From Ferribacterium limneticum (GTDB taxonomy: Bacteria > Pseudomonadota > Gammaproteobacteria > Burkholderiales > Rhodocyclaceae): a stretch of DNA of 64,000 nucleotides. Location: the NCBI RefSeq assembly GCF_020510565.1, contig NZ_CP075189.1, forward strand, positions 620,001 to 684,000. The letters are read 5' to 3'. The notes below the pieces were generated by a model, which worked only from the letters and a program-made list of their open reading frames with translations, did not search any database and was not told where the DNA came from. Below, piece after piece: positions 20,184 to 29,233 of this stretch (position 1 is the first letter of the stretch; each line of letters starts with the position of its first letter). Made by a program: the position numbers and the translations under genes.

Positions 20184-20885
20184 ATGTCAGCCAAAGATTA
20201 CGTCATCGCGCCGAGCATTCTGTCCGCCAATTTCGCCAAATTGGGCGAAGAGGTGGCCAACGTCATTGCCTCGGGCGCCGACTGGATTCACTTCGACGTG
20301 ATGGACAACCATTATGTTCCCAACCTGACCATCGGGCCCTTGGTGTGCGAGGCGATTCGCCCGTGCACCACGGCGCCGATCGATGTGCATCTGATGGTCA
20401 AGCCGGTAGATCGCATCATCCCCGATTTTGCCAAGGCCGGGGCCAATATCATCACTTTTCACCCGGAAGCATCGGATCACGTCGACCGCAGCCTGTCGCT
20501 GATTCGTGAAGCCGGCTGTAAAGGCGGGCTGGTCTTCAATCCGGCGACCCCGCTCGATTACATGGATTATGTCCTCGACAAGATCGATGTCATCCTGCTC
20601 ATGAGCGTGAACCCCGGCTTCGGCGGCCAGAAATTCATTCCCGGCACGCTGGCCAAGGCGAAGCAGGCGCGGGCCAAGCTCGACGCCTATGAAAAGGAAA
20701 GCGGCCGGCGCATCCGTCTGGAAATCGACGGCGGCGTAAACACCGCCAACATCGCCGAGATCGCCCGCGCCGGTGTTGACGCCTTCGTCGCCGGCTCAGC
20801 CGTCTATGGGGCAGGAAAGGACAGCGACCCGCATCGCTACGATTCGATCATCGGCGCCTTGCGCGCGGAACTGGGGAAAGTCTGA
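20184..20885 (+). CDS. rpe: Ribulose-phosphate 3-epimerase
   Basis: TIM-barrel metal enzyme interconverting ribulose 5-phosphate and xylulose 5-phosphate. The 233 residues include [33 protein letters not shown] with metal ligands, [22 protein letters not shown] and [11 protein letters not shown], all diagnostic. The stop overlaps the gph start by one base. rpe-gph-trpE is a conserved proteobacterial block. Confidence 0.97.
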   Translation: MSAKDYVIAPSILSANFAKLGEEVANVIASGADWIHFDVMDNHYVPNLTIGPLVCEAIRPCTTAPIDVHLMVKPVDRIIPDFAKAGANIITFHPEASDHVDRSLSLIREAGCKGGLVFNPATPLDYMDYVLDKIDVILLMSVNPGFGGQKFIPGTLAKAKQARAKLDAYEKESGRRIRLEIDGGVNTANIAEIARAGVDAFVAGSAVYGAGKDSDPHRYDSIIGALRAELGKV

Positions 20886-21565
20886 TGCACTTCGAATCCG
20901 TAACTTTTGACCTCGACGGCACGCTGCTCGACACCGTCGCCGATCTGGCCGAGGCCTGTCGCCTGATGCTCGACGAAGTCGGCGCCCCGCCGCGGTCGCA
21001 GGCTGAGGTGCACAGCTTCGTTGGCAAGGGCATGGCGGTCCTCGTCGAGCGCTGCCTGACGCACGAGCATCCGCCGACGGATGAGCAACTGCACGCCGCC
21101 ATCGAATCCTTCAAACGCCACTATTCCACGGTCAACGGGAAATTTTGCCAAATTTACGAAGGTGTTCTCGACGGTCTGGATGCCTGGAAAGCCAGCGGCC
21201 TCAAGATGGGCGTCGTCACCAACAAGCCGGGCATGTTCACCGAGCAACTGCTCGACCGCATGGGGCTGGCCGACTATTTCGACGTGGTTGTTTCCGGCGA
21301 TACGACTGCCCACAAGAAGCCGCACCCCGAGCCCATCCTGCACGCCTGCCGCCTGTTCAACGTGCGGCCGGACCGCAATCTGCATATCGGCGACTCGGAA
21401 AACGACATCCTGTCGGCCCGCGCCGCCGGTTCGCCAACCTTCTGCGTGCCCTACGGTTACAACGAAGGCAAGCCGGTGGACAGCGCAGATTGCGATGCGC
21501 TAGTATCCGATTTGCTTGTCGCCTACCGGCAAGCACTCACTTTTCAAGACCTCAAACACAAATGA
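20885..21565 (+). CDS. gph: Phosphoglycolate phosphatase
   Basis: HAD-superfamily phosphatase that clears 2-phosphoglycolate. The 226-residue product has the nucleophile motif TFDLDGTLLDT, motif II in VVTNKPGMFTEQLL, and motif III/IV GDSENDILSARAAG. The cap-domain stretch HYSTVNGKFCQIYEG is encoded by a good copy of the dispersed repeat (21123-21159). The stop codon is shared with the ATG of the trp leader peptide. Confidence 0.95.
   Translation: MHFESVTFDLDGTLLDTVADLAEACRLMLDEVGAPPRSQAEVHSFVGKGMAVLVERCLTHEHPPTDEQLHAAIESFKRHYSTVNGKFCQIYEGVLDGLDAWKASGLKMGVVTNKPGMFTEQLLDRMGLADYFDVVVSGDTTAHKKPHPEPILHACRLFNVRPDRNLHIGDSENDILSARAAGSPTFCVPYGYNEGKPVDSADCDALVSDLLVAYRQALTFQDLKHK
21123..21159 (+). repeat. 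Dispersed 38-bp motif, copy 2 (inside gph)
   Basis: Reads ATTCCACGGTCAACGGGA then AATTTTGCCAAATTTACGA, in the sense orientation, encoding STVNGKFCQIYE within the gph cap domain. The reading frame is intact and the protein length is normal. Confidence 0.7.
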
Positions 21566-21618
21566 CGACTCTGCAACTCTGGAACGAATGGCAAGGTTGG
21601 CGTCGCTGGCGCCCCTGA
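21562..21618 (+). CDS. trpL: trp leader peptide (attenuation)
   Basis: An 18-codon open frame, MTTLQLWNEWQGWRRWRP, stands 69 bases before trpE. Four of the 18 codons are tryptophan, at positions 7, 10, 13 and 16, which is the classic mark of a ribosome-stalling leader that senses charged tRNA-Trp. Its ATG overlaps the gph stop (ATGA), so translation would be coupled to gph. The gene is too short for ordinary gene calling. Confidence 0.85.
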   Translation: MTTLQLWNEWQGWRRWRP

Positions 21619-21687
21619 TCTCCTTTCGCGCGCCCTCGCGGCGCAACGCTCCAGACCGCAACACCCTGTCATTTTCGAGGCTTCCCC
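21619..21687 (+). promoter_or_regulatory. trpE leader region with competing pairings
   Basis: GGCGC (21608-21612, at the end of the leader frame) can pair with GCGCC (21630-21634), while CCTCG (21634-21638) can pair with CGAGG (21676-21680), the trpE ribosome site. These options exclude each other, so stalling on the Trp codons could change access to the trpE start. No clear stem with a U-tract is visible, so regulation may act on translation more than on termination. This is inference. Confidence 0.4.
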
Positions 21688-23163
21688 ATGACTGAAACCG
21701 AATTCAACGCGCTCGCCGCGCAAGGCTACAACCGTATTCCCGTTACGCTGGAAACGTTTGCCGACCTCGACACGCCGCTGTCGATCTACCTCAAACTGGC
21801 CAACGCGCCCTACACCTACCTGCTCGAATCGGTGCAGGGCGGCGAGCGTTTCGGCCGCTACTCGATCATCGGCCTCGCCGCCCAGACGCGCATCGTCGTC
21901 AATGGCCACCAGGTCATGGTGCTGACCGGCAACCGGGTGGCCGAGCGCGAGGACGACACCAACCCGCTCGAATTCATCGGCAAATTCATGGAGCGCTTCC
22001 GCGCCGCGCCACAGGCCGGTCTGCCGCGCTTCTGCGGTGGCCTGGTCGGCTGCTTCGGCTACGACACCATCCGCTACGTCGAAACCAAGCTGACGCGCAC
22101 CCACAAGCCGGACGACATCGGCACGCCCGACATCGGCCTGCTGCTCTCCGAAGAAATCGCCGTCGTCGACAACCTGTCCGGCAAGCTGACGCTGGTCGTC
22201 TTCGCCGAACCCGGCTTTCCTGCCGCCTACCAGAAGGCGCGGGCGCGGCTCATGGAACTGCTCGCCAAGCTGCGCATGCCGGTCGTCATCCCGAGCGAAA
22301 AGCCGGTGCATTCCGAGCCGGCTGTCTCGGTTTTCGGCGAAGCCGCGTTCAAGAAAGCCGTGCTCAAGGCCAAGGACTACATCACCGAAGGCGACGTCAT
22401 GCAGGTCGTGCTGTCGCAGCGCATGACCAAGCCTTTCGGCGCCAGCCCGCTGGCGCTTTACCGCACCCTGCGCAGCCTAAATCCGTCGCCCTACATGTTC
22501 TACTTCGATTTCGAGGATTTTCATGTTGTCGGCGCCTCGCCGGAAATTCTCGTCCGCCTCGAAGGCGACCGCGTTACCGTGCGGCCGATTGCCGGTACGC
22601 GCAAACGCGGTGCCTCGCCGGAAGAGGATGCCGCGCTGGCCGCCGAACTGCTGGCCGACGAAAAGGAGCGCGCCGAACACACGCAACTGCTCGACCTCGG
22701 CCGCAACGACTGCGGCCGCGTCGCCAAAGTTGGCACCGTCAAGCTTACCGAAAACATGATCGTCGAGCGCTACTCGCACGTCATGCACATCGTTTCCAAC
22801 GTCGAAGGCCGCCTGCAACCGGGGCTCGATGCGCTCGACGTGCTGAAGGCCACCTTCCCGGCCGGCACCGTGTCCGGCGCGCCGAAGGTGCGGGCCATGG
22901 AAATCATCGATGAGCTCGAGCCGGTCAAGCGCGGCATCTACGCCGGTGCCGTCGGCTACCTCGGCTTCCATGGCGACATGGACATCGCCATCGCCATTCG
23001 CACGGCCGTCGTCAAGAACAAGCAGCTTTATGTTCAGGCCGGTGCCGGCATCGTTGCAGACTCCGACCCGCATTCGGAATGGATCGAAACCCAGAACAAG
23101 GCTCGCGCCGTGCTGCGCGCCGCCGAACTGGCCGAGCAGGGGCTCGATACGCGGGTCGATTGA
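21688..23163 (+). CDS. trpE: TrpE, anthranilate synthase component I
   Basis: Chorismate-converting subunit of anthranilate synthase, 491 residues. The N-terminal [15 protein letters not shown] holds the LLES motif that forms the tryptophan feedback site, so allosteric control is probably retained. The catalytic half shows [30 protein letters not shown] and [19 protein letters not shown]. It is preceded by the trpL leader and followed by a strong terminator. Its partner trpG is not adjacent but lies about 21 kb downstream. Confidence 0.97.
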   Translation: MTETEFNALAAQGYNRIPVTLETFADLDTPLSIYLKLANAPYTYLLESVQGGERFGRYSIIGLAAQTRIVVNGHQVMVLTGNRVAEREDDTNPLEFIGKFMERFRAAPQAGLPRFCGGLVGCFGYDTIRYVETKLTRTHKPDDIGTPDIGLLLSEEIAVVDNLSGKLTLVVFAEPGFPAAYQKARARLMELLAKLRMPVVIPSEKPVHSEPAVSVFGEAAFKKAVLKAKDYITEGDVMQVVLSQRMTKPFGASPLALYRTLRSLNPSPYMFYFDFEDFHVVGASPEILVRLEGDRVTVRPIAGTRKRGASPEEDAALAAELLADEKERAEHTQLLDLGRNDCGRVAKVGTVKLTENMIVERYSHVMHIVSNVEGRLQPGLDALDVLKATFPAGTVSGAPKVRAMEIIDELEPVKRGIYAGAVGYLGFHGDMDIAIAIRTAVVKNKQLYVQAGAGIVADSDPHSEWIETQNKARAVLRAAELAEQGLDTRVD

Positions 23164-23188
23164 TCGCCGCTGTCAGCCACGCTAGAAG

Positions 23189-23216
23189 AGCCGCCTGAAC
23201 ATGGGCGGCTTTTTTG
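23189..23216 (+). terminator. Rho-independent terminator of trpE
   Basis: AGCCGCC (23189-23195) and GGCGGCT (23204-23210) form a 7-bp stem around an 8-base loop, followed by TTTTTTG. It ends the rpe-gph-trpE transcript and separates it from the Glu/Asp transporter promoter. Confidence 0.88.
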
Positions 23217-23243
23217 TGTCCACCGCTTGAGTCGGTCGAGATG

Positions 23244-23286
23244 TCGGAATTCCGAGGGGGCTTCCCGTCAGGTGTCGGAATTCCGA
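23244..23286 (+). promoter_or_regulatory. Paired upstream activator sites for the Glu/Asp transporter
   Basis: Two perfect 12-bp palindromes TCGGAATTCCGA at 23244-23255 and 23275-23286, 31 bp centre to centre (about three helical turns). They sit 82 and 113 bp upstream of the -24 element of the sigma-54 promoter. The form TCGG-N4-CCGA matches the inverted repeat I recall for AauR in Pseudomonas. They are the likely binding sites of the DctD-type regulator encoded at 29230. Confidence 0.75.
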
Positions 23287-23360
23287 TATTCTGGTGTGCC
23301 CTGTGTGAGAAAATGCTTTATAAATCATTGTTTTGTGATTTTGTGTGCCGTCGTTTTTGC

Positions 23361-23376
23361 TGGCACGCTAGCTGCG
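23361..23376 (+). promoter_or_regulatory. Sigma-54 promoter of gltI
   Basis: TGGCACGCTAGCTGCG has GG at 23362-23363 and GC at 23374-23375 with exactly ten bases between, matching the -24/-12 consensus TGGCACG-N4-TTGC closely. It stands 53 bases before the gltI ATG. Confidence 0.85.
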
Positions 23377-23428
23377 TAGTAAACGCCAACGGAGCCGGGG
23401 AACGGCTTCTTCAAAACCAGGAGACAAC

Positions 23429-24328
23429 ATGAACCGATTTGCCATTGCTGCCGCACTTGCCACCGCCCTGAGCTCCGCTGCCGCTTTGCCGGCCCACGCC
23501 CAGGAATCCGCCACTCTCAAAAAGATCAAGGAAACCGGCAGCATCACGCTGGGTCATCGTGAATCGTCAATTCCGTTTTCGTATTACGACGACAAGCAGC
23601 AGGTCATCGGCTACTCGCATGAACTGATGCTCAAGGTCGTCGATAGCATCAAGAGCGAACTCAAGCTGGCCAAGGTCGATACCCGCCTGATGCCGGTGAC
23701 CTCGGCCAATCGCATCACGCTGATCCAGAATGGCACGGTCGACATCGAGTGCGGCTCGACCACAAACAACCTCGAACGCCAGAAGCAGGTTGGTTTCTCG
23801 ACGAGCATTTTCGTCATCGGCACCCGCCTGATGACCAAGAAGGATTCCGGCATCAAGGACTTCGCCGATCTCGCTGGCAAGAACGTGGTGACCACCGCCG
23901 GCACCACCTCCGAGCGCCTGATCCGCAAGATGAACGAAGACAAGAATATGGGCATGAAAGTCATCTCCGCCAAGGATCACGGCGAAGCTTTCCTGACCCT
24001 CGAAACCGGCCGCGCCGTCGCCTTCATGATGGATGACGCGCTGCTCTACGGCGAAATGGCCAAGGCGCGCAAGCCGGGCGACTGGATCGTCACCGGCACC
24101 GCCCAGTCGAAGGAGGCCTACGGCTGCATGCTGCGCAAGGACGACCCGGGCTTCAAGAAAGTGGTCGATGCCGCGCTGACCAAGGCCCTGACCTCGGGCG
24201 ACGCCGAGAAAATCTACACCAAGTGGTTCCTCAATCCGATTCCGCCCAAGGGCCTGAACCTCAACATGCCGCTCTCGGACGAAATGAAGGCCGCCTTCAA
24301 GGCACCGAACGACAAGGCTTTCGAATAA
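23429..24328 (+). CDS. gltI: Glutamate/aspartate ABC transporter, periplasmic binding protein
   Basis: 299 residues with a Sec signal peptide ending at about residue 24 (ALPAHA before QESATL). The mature part is a family 3 solute-binding protein: SITLGHRESSIPFSYYDDK, TRLMPVTSANRITLIQNG, DIECGSTTNNLERQK and VTTAGTTSERLIRKMN match GltI/AatJ proteins that bind Glu and Asp. It heads gltIJKL and lies behind a sigma-54 promoter with paired activator sites, so it is probably induced by acidic amino acids through the nearby two-component system. Confidence 0.93.
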   Translation: MNRFAIAAALATALSSAAALPAHAQESATLKKIKETGSITLGHRESSIPFSYYDDKQQVIGYSHELMLKVVDSIKSELKLAKVDTRLMPVTSANRITLIQNGTVDIECGSTTNNLERQKQVGFSTSIFVIGTRLMTKKDSGIKDFADLAGKNVVTTAGTTSERLIRKMNEDKNMGMKVISAKDHGEAFLTLETGRAVAFMMDDALLYGEMAKARKPGDWIVTGTAQSKEAYGCMLRKDDPGFKKVVDAALTKALTSGDAEKIYTKWFLNPIPPKGLNLNMPLSDEMKAAFKAPNDKAFE

Positions 24329-24337
24329 GTCTCCCCG

Positions 24338-24367
24338 GCCCCTCTCCCGCCCGCGGGGGAGGGGGCA
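24338..24367. repeat. GC-rich imperfect inverted repeat between gltI and gltJ
   Basis: A C-rich arm (GCCCCTCTCCCGC) faces a G-rich arm (GCGGGGGAGGGGGC) right after the gltI stop. Such hairpins often stabilise the binding-protein mRNA relative to the permease genes. It resembles the paired hairpins at 37039-37108 and may be a REP-type element. Confidence 0.5.
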
Positions 24368-24392
24368 ATCAAAACTCCTCGAGGAGACCGTC

Positions 24393-25130
24393 ATGGGTTA
24401 CCAATGGAACTGGGGTATCTTCCTGCAGCCAAGTGCGAGCGGGGACGACACCTATCTGGGCTGGATGATCACCGGCTTCAAAATGACCATCGCGCTGTCC
24501 CTGAGCGCCTGGGTTGTGGCGCTGCTGCTCGGCGCGCTGGTCGGCGTTCTGCGCACGGTGCCGAACAAGACGCTGGCCGGCATCGCCACCGCGTACGTCG
24601 AGCTGTTCCGCAACGTGCCGTTGCTCGTGCAACTGTTCATCTGGTATTTCGTGCTGCCCGAACTCTTGCCGGCCAGTATCGGCAATGCCTACAAGCAATC
24701 CAACCCGGTGTTCCAGCAGTTTCTTGCCTCGATGGTCTGCCTCGGCCTGTTCACCAGCGCCCGCGTCGCCGAGCAGGTGCGCGCTGGCATCAATTCGCTG
24801 CCCCGAGGCCAGAAGAACGCCGGTCTGGCCCTCGGCCTGACCTTGCCGCAGACCTACCGTTTCGTGATGCTGCCGATGGCCTTCCGCCTCGTCGTGCCGC
24901 CGCTGACTTCGGAGTTTCTCAACATCTTTAAGAACTCCGCCGTCTGCTCGACTATCGGCCTCCTTGAACTGGCCGCTCAGGGCCGCCAGCTGGTCGATTA
25001 CACGGCGCAGCCCTACGAGTCCTTCATTGCCGTGACGCTGTCCTACATCATCATCAACGTCACCGTGATGACCCTGATGCACCGCTTCGAGAAGCGCATC
25101 GCCGTGCCCGGCTATATCGGAGGCAAATAA
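24393..25130 (+). CDS. gltJ: Glutamate/aspartate ABC transporter permease 1
   Basis: 245-residue inner-membrane permease of the polar amino acid (HisM/GltJ) type. It has about five to six membrane segments, and the EAA loop region is seen as [18 protein letters not shown] preceding [17 protein letters not shown]. The C-terminus GYIGGK is normal for GltJ. The stop overlaps the gltK ATG by one base. It pairs with GltK to form the transport channel. Confidence 0.92.
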   Translation: MGYQWNWGIFLQPSASGDDTYLGWMITGFKMTIALSLSAWVVALLLGALVGVLRTVPNKTLAGIATAYVELFRNVPLLVQLFIWYFVLPELLPASIGNAYKQSNPVFQQFLASMVCLGLFTSARVAEQVRAGINSLPRGQKNAGLALGLTLPQTYRFVMLPMAFRLVVPPLTSEFLNIFKNSAVCSTIGLLELAAQGRQLVDYTAQPYESFIAVTLSYIIINVTVMTLMHRFEKRIAVPGYIGGK

Positions 25131-25813
25131 TGACTTACGAATTCGACTGGTCCTCCATCCCCGGCGCCTTGCCCTTCCTCTGGGACGGCATGAAGATTTC
25201 GCTGGTCATCACCGCCCAGGCGGTGATCATCGGCATCGTCTGGGGCACCCTGCTCGCCATGATGCGGCTGTCGTCGGTCAAGCCGCTGTCGTGGTTCGCC
25301 GCCGGCTACGTCAACCTGTTCCGCGCTGTGCCGCTGGTCATGGTGCTGCTCTGGTTCTTCCTGATCGTGCCGGAATTTGTCGGGCAGCTATTCAACATTC
25401 CGAAGGGGACGGACTTGCGTTTGTCTTCGGCCATGGCCGGTTTTGCCCTGTTCGAAGCGGCCTATTACTCCGAGATCATCCGCGCCGGCATCCAGAGTGT
25501 GCCGAAGGGGCAGATTGCCGCCGCCTCGGCACTCGGCATGAACTACGCCCAGGCCATGCGCCTCGTCGTGCTGCCGCAGGCCTTCCGCAACATGGTGCCG
25601 CTGCTCCTGACGCAGGCCATCATCCTCTTCCAGGACACCTCGCTGGTCTATGTCTCGGCCCTCGCCGACTTCTTCGGTGCCGCCTACAAGGTCGGCGACC
25701 GCGATGGCCGGCTGGTCGAGCTGCTGCTCTTTGCCGGTGCCGTCTATTTCGTCATCTGCTTCTCCGCTTCGCAGATCGTGAAGCGCCTCCAGAAAAAATA
25801 CCACCCGGCCTGA
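25130..25813 (+). CDS. gltK: Glutamate/aspartate ABC transporter permease 2
   Basis: 227 residues, the second permease of the Glu/Asp importer. Family segments are [20 protein letters not shown], the EAA loop [20 protein letters not shown], and [18 protein letters not shown]. It is translationally coupled to gltJ (TAATG overlap) and followed after 22 bases by the ATPase gene. Confidence 0.92.
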   Translation: MTYEFDWSSIPGALPFLWDGMKISLVITAQAVIIGIVWGTLLAMMRLSSVKPLSWFAAGYVNLFRAVPLVMVLLWFFLIVPEFVGQLFNIPKGTDLRLSSAMAGFALFEAAYYSEIIRAGIQSVPKGQIAAASALGMNYAQAMRLVVLPQAFRNMVPLLLTQAIILFQDTSLVYVSALADFFGAAYKVGDRDGRLVELLLFAGAVYFVICFSASQIVKRLQKKYHPA

Positions 25814-25835
25814 TGGCCGCCGCCAGGAGATTCCC

Positions 25836-26564
25836 ATGATCAAGATTGCCAACGTCAGCAAGCATTACGGCAGCTTCCAGGTGCTCAAGGATTGCACCAC
25901 CTCGGTCAGCAAGGGCGAGGTCATCGTCGTCTGCGGCCCGTCCGGCTCGGGCAAATCGACGCTGATCAAGTGCGTCAATGGCCTCGAGCCCTTCCAGGCC
26001 GGCGAAATCGTCGTCAACGGCATTTCGGTCGGCGACCCGAAGACCAACCTGTCCAAGCTACGCGCCCAGGTCGGCATGGTCTTTCAAAATTTCGAGCTGT
26101 TCCCGCACATGAGCATCACCCAGAACCTGGCCATCGCCCAGGTCAAGGTGCTCAAGCGCAGTCAGGACGAGGCGATGGACAAGGGCCTCAAGCTGCTCGA
26201 CCGCGTCGGCCTCAAGGCGCAGGCCGACAAGTTCCCCGGGCAACTTTCCGGCGGCCAGCAACAGCGCGTGGCGATCGCCCGGGCGCTGGCCATGGACCCG
26301 ATCTGCATGCTGTTCGACGAGCCGACCTCGGCGCTCGATCCGGAAATGGTCAATGAAGTGCTCGACGTCATGACCGAACTGGCCCAGGAAGGCATGACCA
26401 TGATGTGCGTGACGCACGAAATGGGCTTCGCCAAGCGCGTCGCCAGCCGGGTGATCTTCATGGACCAGGGCGCCATCGTCGAGGACGACAGCAAGGAAAC
26501 CTTCTTCGCCAATCCGCGTTCGCAGCGGGCGCAGAACTTCCTCGCCAAGATCCTGCATCACTGA
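25836..26564 (+). CDS. gltL: Glutamate/aspartate ABC transporter ATPase
   Basis: 242-residue ATP-binding subunit. Walker A is [18 protein letters not shown], the signature is [17 protein letters not shown], Walker B is [15 protein letters not shown] and the switch histidine lies in [11 protein letters not shown]. It shows the polar amino acid subclass pattern ([20 protein letters not shown]). It completes gltIJKL. marC follows 20 bases later and may be read from the same transcript. Confidence 0.93.
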   Translation: MIKIANVSKHYGSFQVLKDCTTSVSKGEVIVVCGPSGSGKSTLIKCVNGLEPFQAGEIVVNGISVGDPKTNLSKLRAQVGMVFQNFELFPHMSITQNLAIAQVKVLKRSQDEAMDKGLKLLDRVGLKAQADKFPGQLSGGQQQRVAIARALAMDPICMLFDEPTSALDPEMVNEVLDVMTELAQEGMTMMCVTHEMGFAKRVASRVIFMDQGAIVEDDSKETFFANPRSQRAQNFLAKILHH

Positions 26565-26584
26565 GCACCACGAGTCAGCCGCCC

Positions 26585-27229
26585 ATGGACGATAGCCTGA
26601 ACCGGCTGGCGATCAGCTTCTTCCTCGGCGGACTGGTCAGCCTGGCGACGATCACCAACCCGCTCTCGAAGATTCCCGTCTTCCTCACGCTGGCGACCGA
26701 TGTCGAGCTTGGTGTCGCCTCCCGGGAAGCGCGGCAGGCCTGTTTTTACGGTTTTTTGCTGTTGACCGTGGGATTGTTCGCCGGCGTCTTCATCCTCGAG
26801 GCTTTCGGCATTTCCTTCGGCGCCCTGCGCATCGCCGGCGGCCTGACCGTGGCGCTGATCGGCTACCGCATGCTGTTCGGCACGAGCGACGCGGCGCTGG
26901 TCGGCGGCAGCGGCAGCTTCGCCTTCTTTCCGCTGGCCATGCCGGGCATTGCAGGTCCGGGGGCGCTGGCCACGGTGATCGGGATTTCCAGCGAGATCGC
27001 CGAACTGACCGGCGGCATGCAGCGTTTGACGGCCTATGCGGCGACGGTAGCGAGCATCGCCGCGACCTGCCTGCTGATCTGGCTGGTCCTGCGTTCGGCG
27101 CGCTGGGCGTCGCGCCGGCTGGGGGCGGAGGGCATCAATGTCGTCGCCCGCCTGACCGGATTCCTGCTCATTTGCATCGGCGTCCAGTTCGTCGGTTCGG
27201 GCATCCGCAGTTTCATGGCCGGTATCTGA
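26585..27229 (+). CDS. MarC family inner membrane protein
   Basis: 214 residues from the ATG at 26585; the frame is open upstream only as an out-of-phase overlap with gltL. Six hydrophobic segments and the family-typical ATITNPLSKIPVFLTL, FAFFPLAMPGIAGPGALATV and ARLTGFLLICIGVQFVGSGI identify the MarC/UPF0056 family, whose function is unknown. The second membrane segment FYGFLLLTVGLFAG is encoded over a weaker, antisense copy of the dispersed repeat (26741-26776). Confidence 0.87.
   Translation: MDDSLNRLAISFFLGGLVSLATITNPLSKIPVFLTLATDVELGVASREARQACFYGFLLLTVGLFAGVFILEAFGISFGALRIAGGLTVALIGYRMLFGTSDAALVGGSGSFAFFPLAMPGIAGPGALATVIGISSEIAELTGGMQRLTAYAATVASIAATCLLIWLVLRSARWASRRLGAEGINVVARLTGFLLICIGVQFVGSGIRSFMAGI
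26741..26776 (-). repeat. Dispersed motif, degenerate copy (inside marC)
   Basis: TTTTTTGCTGTTGACCGTGG preserves the GTTGACCGTGG core of the reverse orientation, with T-rich DNA where other copies have TTTTTCC. The match is partial and could be chance. Confidence 0.35.
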
Positions 27230-27307
27230 GCGTGCCGAATCGCTCGCCTGCCGCCGCGTTTGGGAGGTTTCCCAACTTACAATGAAGCACTCATTCCCGA
27301 TCTGATC

Positions 27308-29233
27308 ATGCCCGACGCCCGCCAGCCCATCCCGATCTCCCTGACCAAGCCCCATCGCGTGCTCGGGGTGGCGGCAGTGCTGGTGCTGATCCTGGTCACT
27401 GCGCTGTTTGCCTACCGGGCTTCCGAGAAGCAGGGCTTCAACCAGATGCGTGACGAGGCCAGCCACCAGCTCGATATTCTGGCTGCCGCCATCGACAGCG
27501 AAGTGACGCGGCACGCCTCGATCCCCAGCGCCGTCGAGCTCAATCCGGACGTTCTGGCCCTGCTGCGCGCCCCGGCCGAGCGACGCGATGCGCTGCAGGC
27601 CACGGCCAACCGCTTCCTGCAAAAACTCAACGACCATCTCGGCGGGCCGGCGATTTTCGTGCTCGACACCAGCGGGCGGGTCGTCGCTTCGAGCGACTGG
27701 ATATTCTCCGACAACCTGCTCGGCGCCGATCTTTCCAATATCCCGCTGTTTCGCGACGCCGTCGCCGGGACGCCGGGCCGACATTACGCCGTCGACAACG
27801 TGCGCCAGGAGCCGGGCTATTTCTTCGCGCTGCCCATCCGCGACGAACAGCAGGACTGGAAGGTGATCGGCGTCGCCGTCGTCAAATCCAGCCTGCACGA
27901 GCTGGAGCGGCGCTGGCTCGGCCAGGAGGCGCCGGCCCTGATCGTCGACGCCAACGGCATCGTGCTCCTCGCCTCGCCACCCGAATGGCGCTACGCCACG
28001 CTGCAGCCGCAAAACCCGGCCGTGCTGGCGCGCATCAGCCAGGAGCAGTTCGCCGGCCAGCCGCTCGGCGTCACTTCGCTCGACATCGCCATCGACGCCG
28101 CGCAGGAGGGCACCGTTGTCCGCCTGTCGCGCCAGCTCAAGCCCGATCCCGGCCCGCTGCAGGGCGCCAAGTCCTACCTCGCCCTGAGCCGCCACCTGCC
28201 GGGAACGGCCTGGCGCATCGTCGTTTTTTCCGACCTGCGTCCGGTTTTCGTCCAGGCCTCGACCCACGCCGCACTGGCCGCCGCGGCCATCGGCTGTTTC
28301 CTGCTCTGGCTGGCCTTCCTCAGTCAGCGCCGGCGCCTCGCCCGCGGTCGCGAGGAGGCGCGCGCCATGCTCGAACAGGCCAACCAGGAACTGGAACGCA
28401 ATGTCGCGGCGCGCACCGCCGACCTCTCCGAAGCCGTCACCGGCTTGCAACGCGAAGTCGCCGAACGCCAGCGCGCCGAACAGACCCTGCGCGCCGCCCA
28501 GGACGAACTGGTCCAGGCCGCCAAGCTCGCCGTGCTCGGCCAGATGGCGACCGGCATCACCCATGAACTCAGCCAGCCGCTCGGCGCCATCCGCACCCTG
28601 TCGGCCAATGCCGTCGAATTCATGCATCGCGGCGACCTCGCCACGGCCGAAAAGAATCTTGGCATCGTCGGCCAGCTGGCCGAGCAGGCCGGCGGCATCA
28701 TCACGCCGCTCAAGACTTTCGCCCGCAAGTCGCCGGCCGTCTCGGTGGCGGTCGACGTGGCGCAGGCGGTCGATGCGGCGCTGTTCCTGTTCGACGCCCG
28801 GCTGAAAAAGATGAATGTCACGGTCAACCGGAATTTTGGCCCAAAATCGGAAATCGCCTGGTGCGACCAGAACCGCCTGCAACAGGTGCTGGTCAATCTG
28901 ATCGGCAACGCCATCGACGCCATGGCCGACGAGCCGGAACGTCGCCTGACGTTCAGCGCCGACCGCGCCAGCTCCGGCCAGCTTGCCCTGGCCGTCAGCG
29001 ACAGCGGCTTCGGCTTCACCGAAAAAGCGCTCGAACACCTGTTCGAACCCTTCTTCACCACCAAGCAGCCGGGCGAAGGCCTCGGCCTTGGCCTGACCAT
29101 TTCGCGCGACATCCTGCGCGATTTCGGCGGCGACCTGCTGGCCGGCCCGGCGCCCGGCGGCGGCGCCCGTTTCGTCATCCTGCTGCCGGCCGTGCCGCCG
29201 GCCACCACCTCGCCCGAAAAGGGGTTGTCATGA
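27308..29233 (+). CDS. DctB/AauS-type sensor histidine kinase
   Basis: 641 residues. Membrane segments near residues 18-36 and 315-335 flank a large periplasmic sensor region of the double-PAS (PDC) type seen in DctB. A cytoplasmic coiled region follows, then the phosphoacceptor ITHELSQPLGAIRTLSANA (His about 419) and the ATPase domain with NLIGNAIDAMAD (N box), SDSGFGFTEKAL and GEGLGLGLTISRDI. The ATG at 27308 is a provisional start; there is a TTG at 27260. A copy of the dispersed repeat encodes TVNRNFGPKSEI between the two catalytic domains. It overlaps the response regulator gene. Location suggests sensing of Glu, Asp or C4-dicarboxylates. Confidence 0.88.
   Translation: MPDARQPIPISLTKPHRVLGVAAVLVLILVTALFAYRASEKQGFNQMRDEASHQLDILAAAIDSEVTRHASIPSAVELNPDVLALLRAPAERRDALQATANRFLQKLNDHLGGPAIFVLDTSGRVVASSDWIFSDNLLGADLSNIPLFRDAVAGTPGRHYAVDNVRQEPGYFFALPIRDEQQDWKVIGVAVVKSSLHELERRWLGQEAPALIVDANGIVLLASPPEWRYATLQPQNPAVLARISQEQFAGQPLGVTSLDIAIDAAQEGTVVRLSRQLKPDPGPLQGAKSYLALSRHLPGTAWRIVVFSDLRPVFVQASTHAALAAAAIGCFLLWLAFLSQRRRLARGREEARAMLEQANQELERNVAARTADLSEAVTGLQREVAERQRAEQTLRAAQDELVQAAKLAVLGQMATGITHELSQPLGAIRTLSANAVEFMHRGDLATAEKNLGIVGQLAEQAGGIITPLKTFARKSPAVSVAVDVAQAVDAALFLFDARLKKMNVTVNRNFGPKSEIAWCDQNRLQQVLVNLIGNAIDAMADEPERRLTFSADRASSGQLALAVSDSGFGFTEKALEHLFEPFFTTKQPGEGLGLGLTISRDILRDFGGDLLAGPAPGGGARFVILLPAVPPATTSPEKGLS
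28818..28854 (+). repeat. Dispersed 38-bp motif, copy 3 (inside the DctB-like kinase)
   Basis: TCACGGTCAACCGGAA then TTTTGGCCCAAAATCGGAAA, sense orientation. It encodes TVNRNFGPKSEI in the stretch joining the dimerisation and ATP-binding domains. Confidence 0.8.

Noticed and set aside
26558..29038. 826-codon minus-strand open frame opposite marC and the kinase gene
   Set aside because: Composition (Gln, Gly, Asp, Arg) is that of an antisense frame; it contradicts two well-supported genes.
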